Of a DNA stretch of 29,309 nt, positions 28,776 to 29,309 are shown one piece after another (the stretch's first letter is position 1; every line of letters starts with the position of its first letter). The translations under genes and the position numbers were made by a program. Source of the DNA: CAZUPF01 sp964622035. Its GTDB lineage: Bacteria > Patescibacteriota > WWE3 > JAUXAW01 > JAYEID01. Location of the stretch: the NCBI GenBank assembly GCA_964622035.1, contig CAZUPF010000005.1, positions 1 to 29,309 of the forward strand. Direction: 5' to 3'. The notes under the pieces are model-generated. The model saw only the letters and a program-made list of their open reading frames with translations. It searched no databases and had not been told where the DNA came from.

Positions 28776-29309
28776 AGTTCAAAACATTCAGCAGGCACTT
28801 ACGGCGGCTACTTCGAGTATAAATTTGGCCAAGCGGCTCCTGTCAGAGTTGGAGCACGAGTCGGGACCCTCTCCTCGGGAGCTTCCGGGGGAGTTTGGGA
28901 TCTTCGACGGGCGCTTTGCGGTTACGGAGGGTGGGGAGAAGTACCCCGTACCTGAGAATTACGCTTCCAAGTCTAAATTGGTTTGTGGCGATAAATTGAA
29001 GAGGATTGTTCAGGATGGTGAGGAGCTTTTCAAGCAAGTGGCTCGGGTGAGAAGGGAAGAGGTGCCGGGGGTTCTCGCTAAGAAGGATGGGCGATGGCAT
29101 GTGGTGACCTCCCACGGCTCTTATGAGGTGCTCGCTTCGGCGGTTAAGTATTGGGATGGTAATGAGGGAGATGAAGCGGTAGTCGTTATTCCTCAGGAGG
29201 ATAAGCGGGTGGCCTTCGGGGCGTTGAAGGGGGTAGTGAGTCCAGCTAGTACCGGGCAGAGTTCTGAATCGGAGGGTAAGAGGGCTCCCCAGAAGGAAAA
29301 AAAGAGTTC
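28753..29309 (+). CDS. Uncharacterised protein, partner of the ATPase (3' end outside window)
   Basis: At least 185 residues; the frame is open to the right edge. ATG 28753 follows AGAGGAGGTG at a good distance and lies inside the end of the ATPase gene, so the pair is translationally coupled. The protein starts with a helical segment (RVQNIQQALTAA...AKRLLSELE), then a compact region with FGIFDGRFAVTEGG, YPVPENYASKSKLVCGD and FKQVARV, a further beta-rich part WHVVTSHGSYEVLASAVKYW and VVVIP, and a polar tail. I recall similar small proteins next to this ATPase in CPR genomes, with no assigned function. No membrane segment or signal peptide is visible. I do not assign a function. Confidence 0.75.
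   Translation, partial: MGKTTRVRVQNIQQALTAATSSINLAKRLLSELEHESGPSPRELPGEFGIFDGRFAVTEGGEKYPVPENYASKSKLVCGDKLKRIVQDGEELFKQVARVRREEVPGVLAKKDGRWHVVTSHGSYEVLASAVKYWDGNEGDEAVVVIPQEDKRVAFGALKGVVSPASTGQSSESEGKRAPQKEKKS

Noticed and set aside
1..29309. CRISPR array, insertion sequence, prophage or toxin-antitoxin module
   Set aside because: No regularly spaced repeats, transposase or integrase motifs, or terminal inverted repeats were seen; the genes are almost all housekeeping.

Overview
This 29.3-kb window is almost entirely coding. It looks like a piece of a small, streamlined bacterial genome, most likely of the Candidate Phyla Radiation (Patescibacteria). The reasons are the very tight gene packing (repeated ATGA, GTGA and TAATG stop/start overlaps), the shortened versions of normally longer housekeeping proteins (EF-Ts 152 aa, YbeY 92 aa, RF1 248 aa, ProRS 422 aa), and the large VirD4/TraG-like ATPase followed by a small conserved-looking partner, an arrangement I associate with that group. 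The lineage is inferred from gene content only; there is no rRNA marker here. The three runs of N and a 55-bp exact duplication beside the largest run show that this is a scaffolded draft (probably metagenomic) assembly.

Layout. 3-839: 3' part of a PBP2-type transpeptidase. 890-4164: dprA and topA (DNA uptake/recombination and topology). 4268-5417: thymidine kinase and a divergent ThyX-like protein, then a terminator. 5514-9239: rpsB, tsf, rseP-type protease and proS. 9385-12918: rpsU, yqeY, ybeY, pth, dnaX, recR, a compact translation/RNA/DNA-repair operon. 12976-15422: cysS and ychF. 15445-18811: rpsF, ssb, rpsR, a C-terminal processing protease and an HtrA protease. 18808-21169, minus strand: hisS, rpmE, prfA. 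21243-23263: MBL-fold protein, dnaB, tRNA-Leu(CAA). 23439-26186: an Lgt-like/DksA-type zinc-finger fusion, an RluA-family pseudouridine synthase and an LCP-like/LytR_C protein, ended by a strong terminator. 26313-29309: VirD4/TraG-like ATPase and an incomplete partner gene running off the window.

How the parts fit. Most genes serve translation (S2, S6, S18, S21, L31, EF-Ts, ProRS, CysRS, HisRS, Pth, RF1, YbeY, YchF, RluA-type), replication and repair (TopA, DnaX, DnaB, SSB, RecR, DprA), or the envelope (PBP2, site-2 protease, S41 and HtrA proteases, Lgt-like, LytR_C). Six promoters share an extended -10 of the form TGnTAnnAT placed only 7-15 nt before the start codon and without a Shine-Dalgarno sequence, while operon-internal genes such as tdk, the ThyX-like gene, rluA-like and the last gene have good Shine-Dalgarno sites. 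This suggests leaderless initiation for first genes and SD-led initiation inside operons.

The most unusual items are the Lgt-like protein that has lost its catalytic His and Arg and is fused to a DksA/TraR zinc finger; a ThyX-like protein next to thymidine kinase with the RHR signature replaced by DTY at the same spacing; an RF1 lacking domain 1; ribosomal protein S2 with a C-terminal alpha-CTD-like helix-hairpin-helix domain joined through an 11-G tract; and an MBL-fold protein that has lost several metal ligands.
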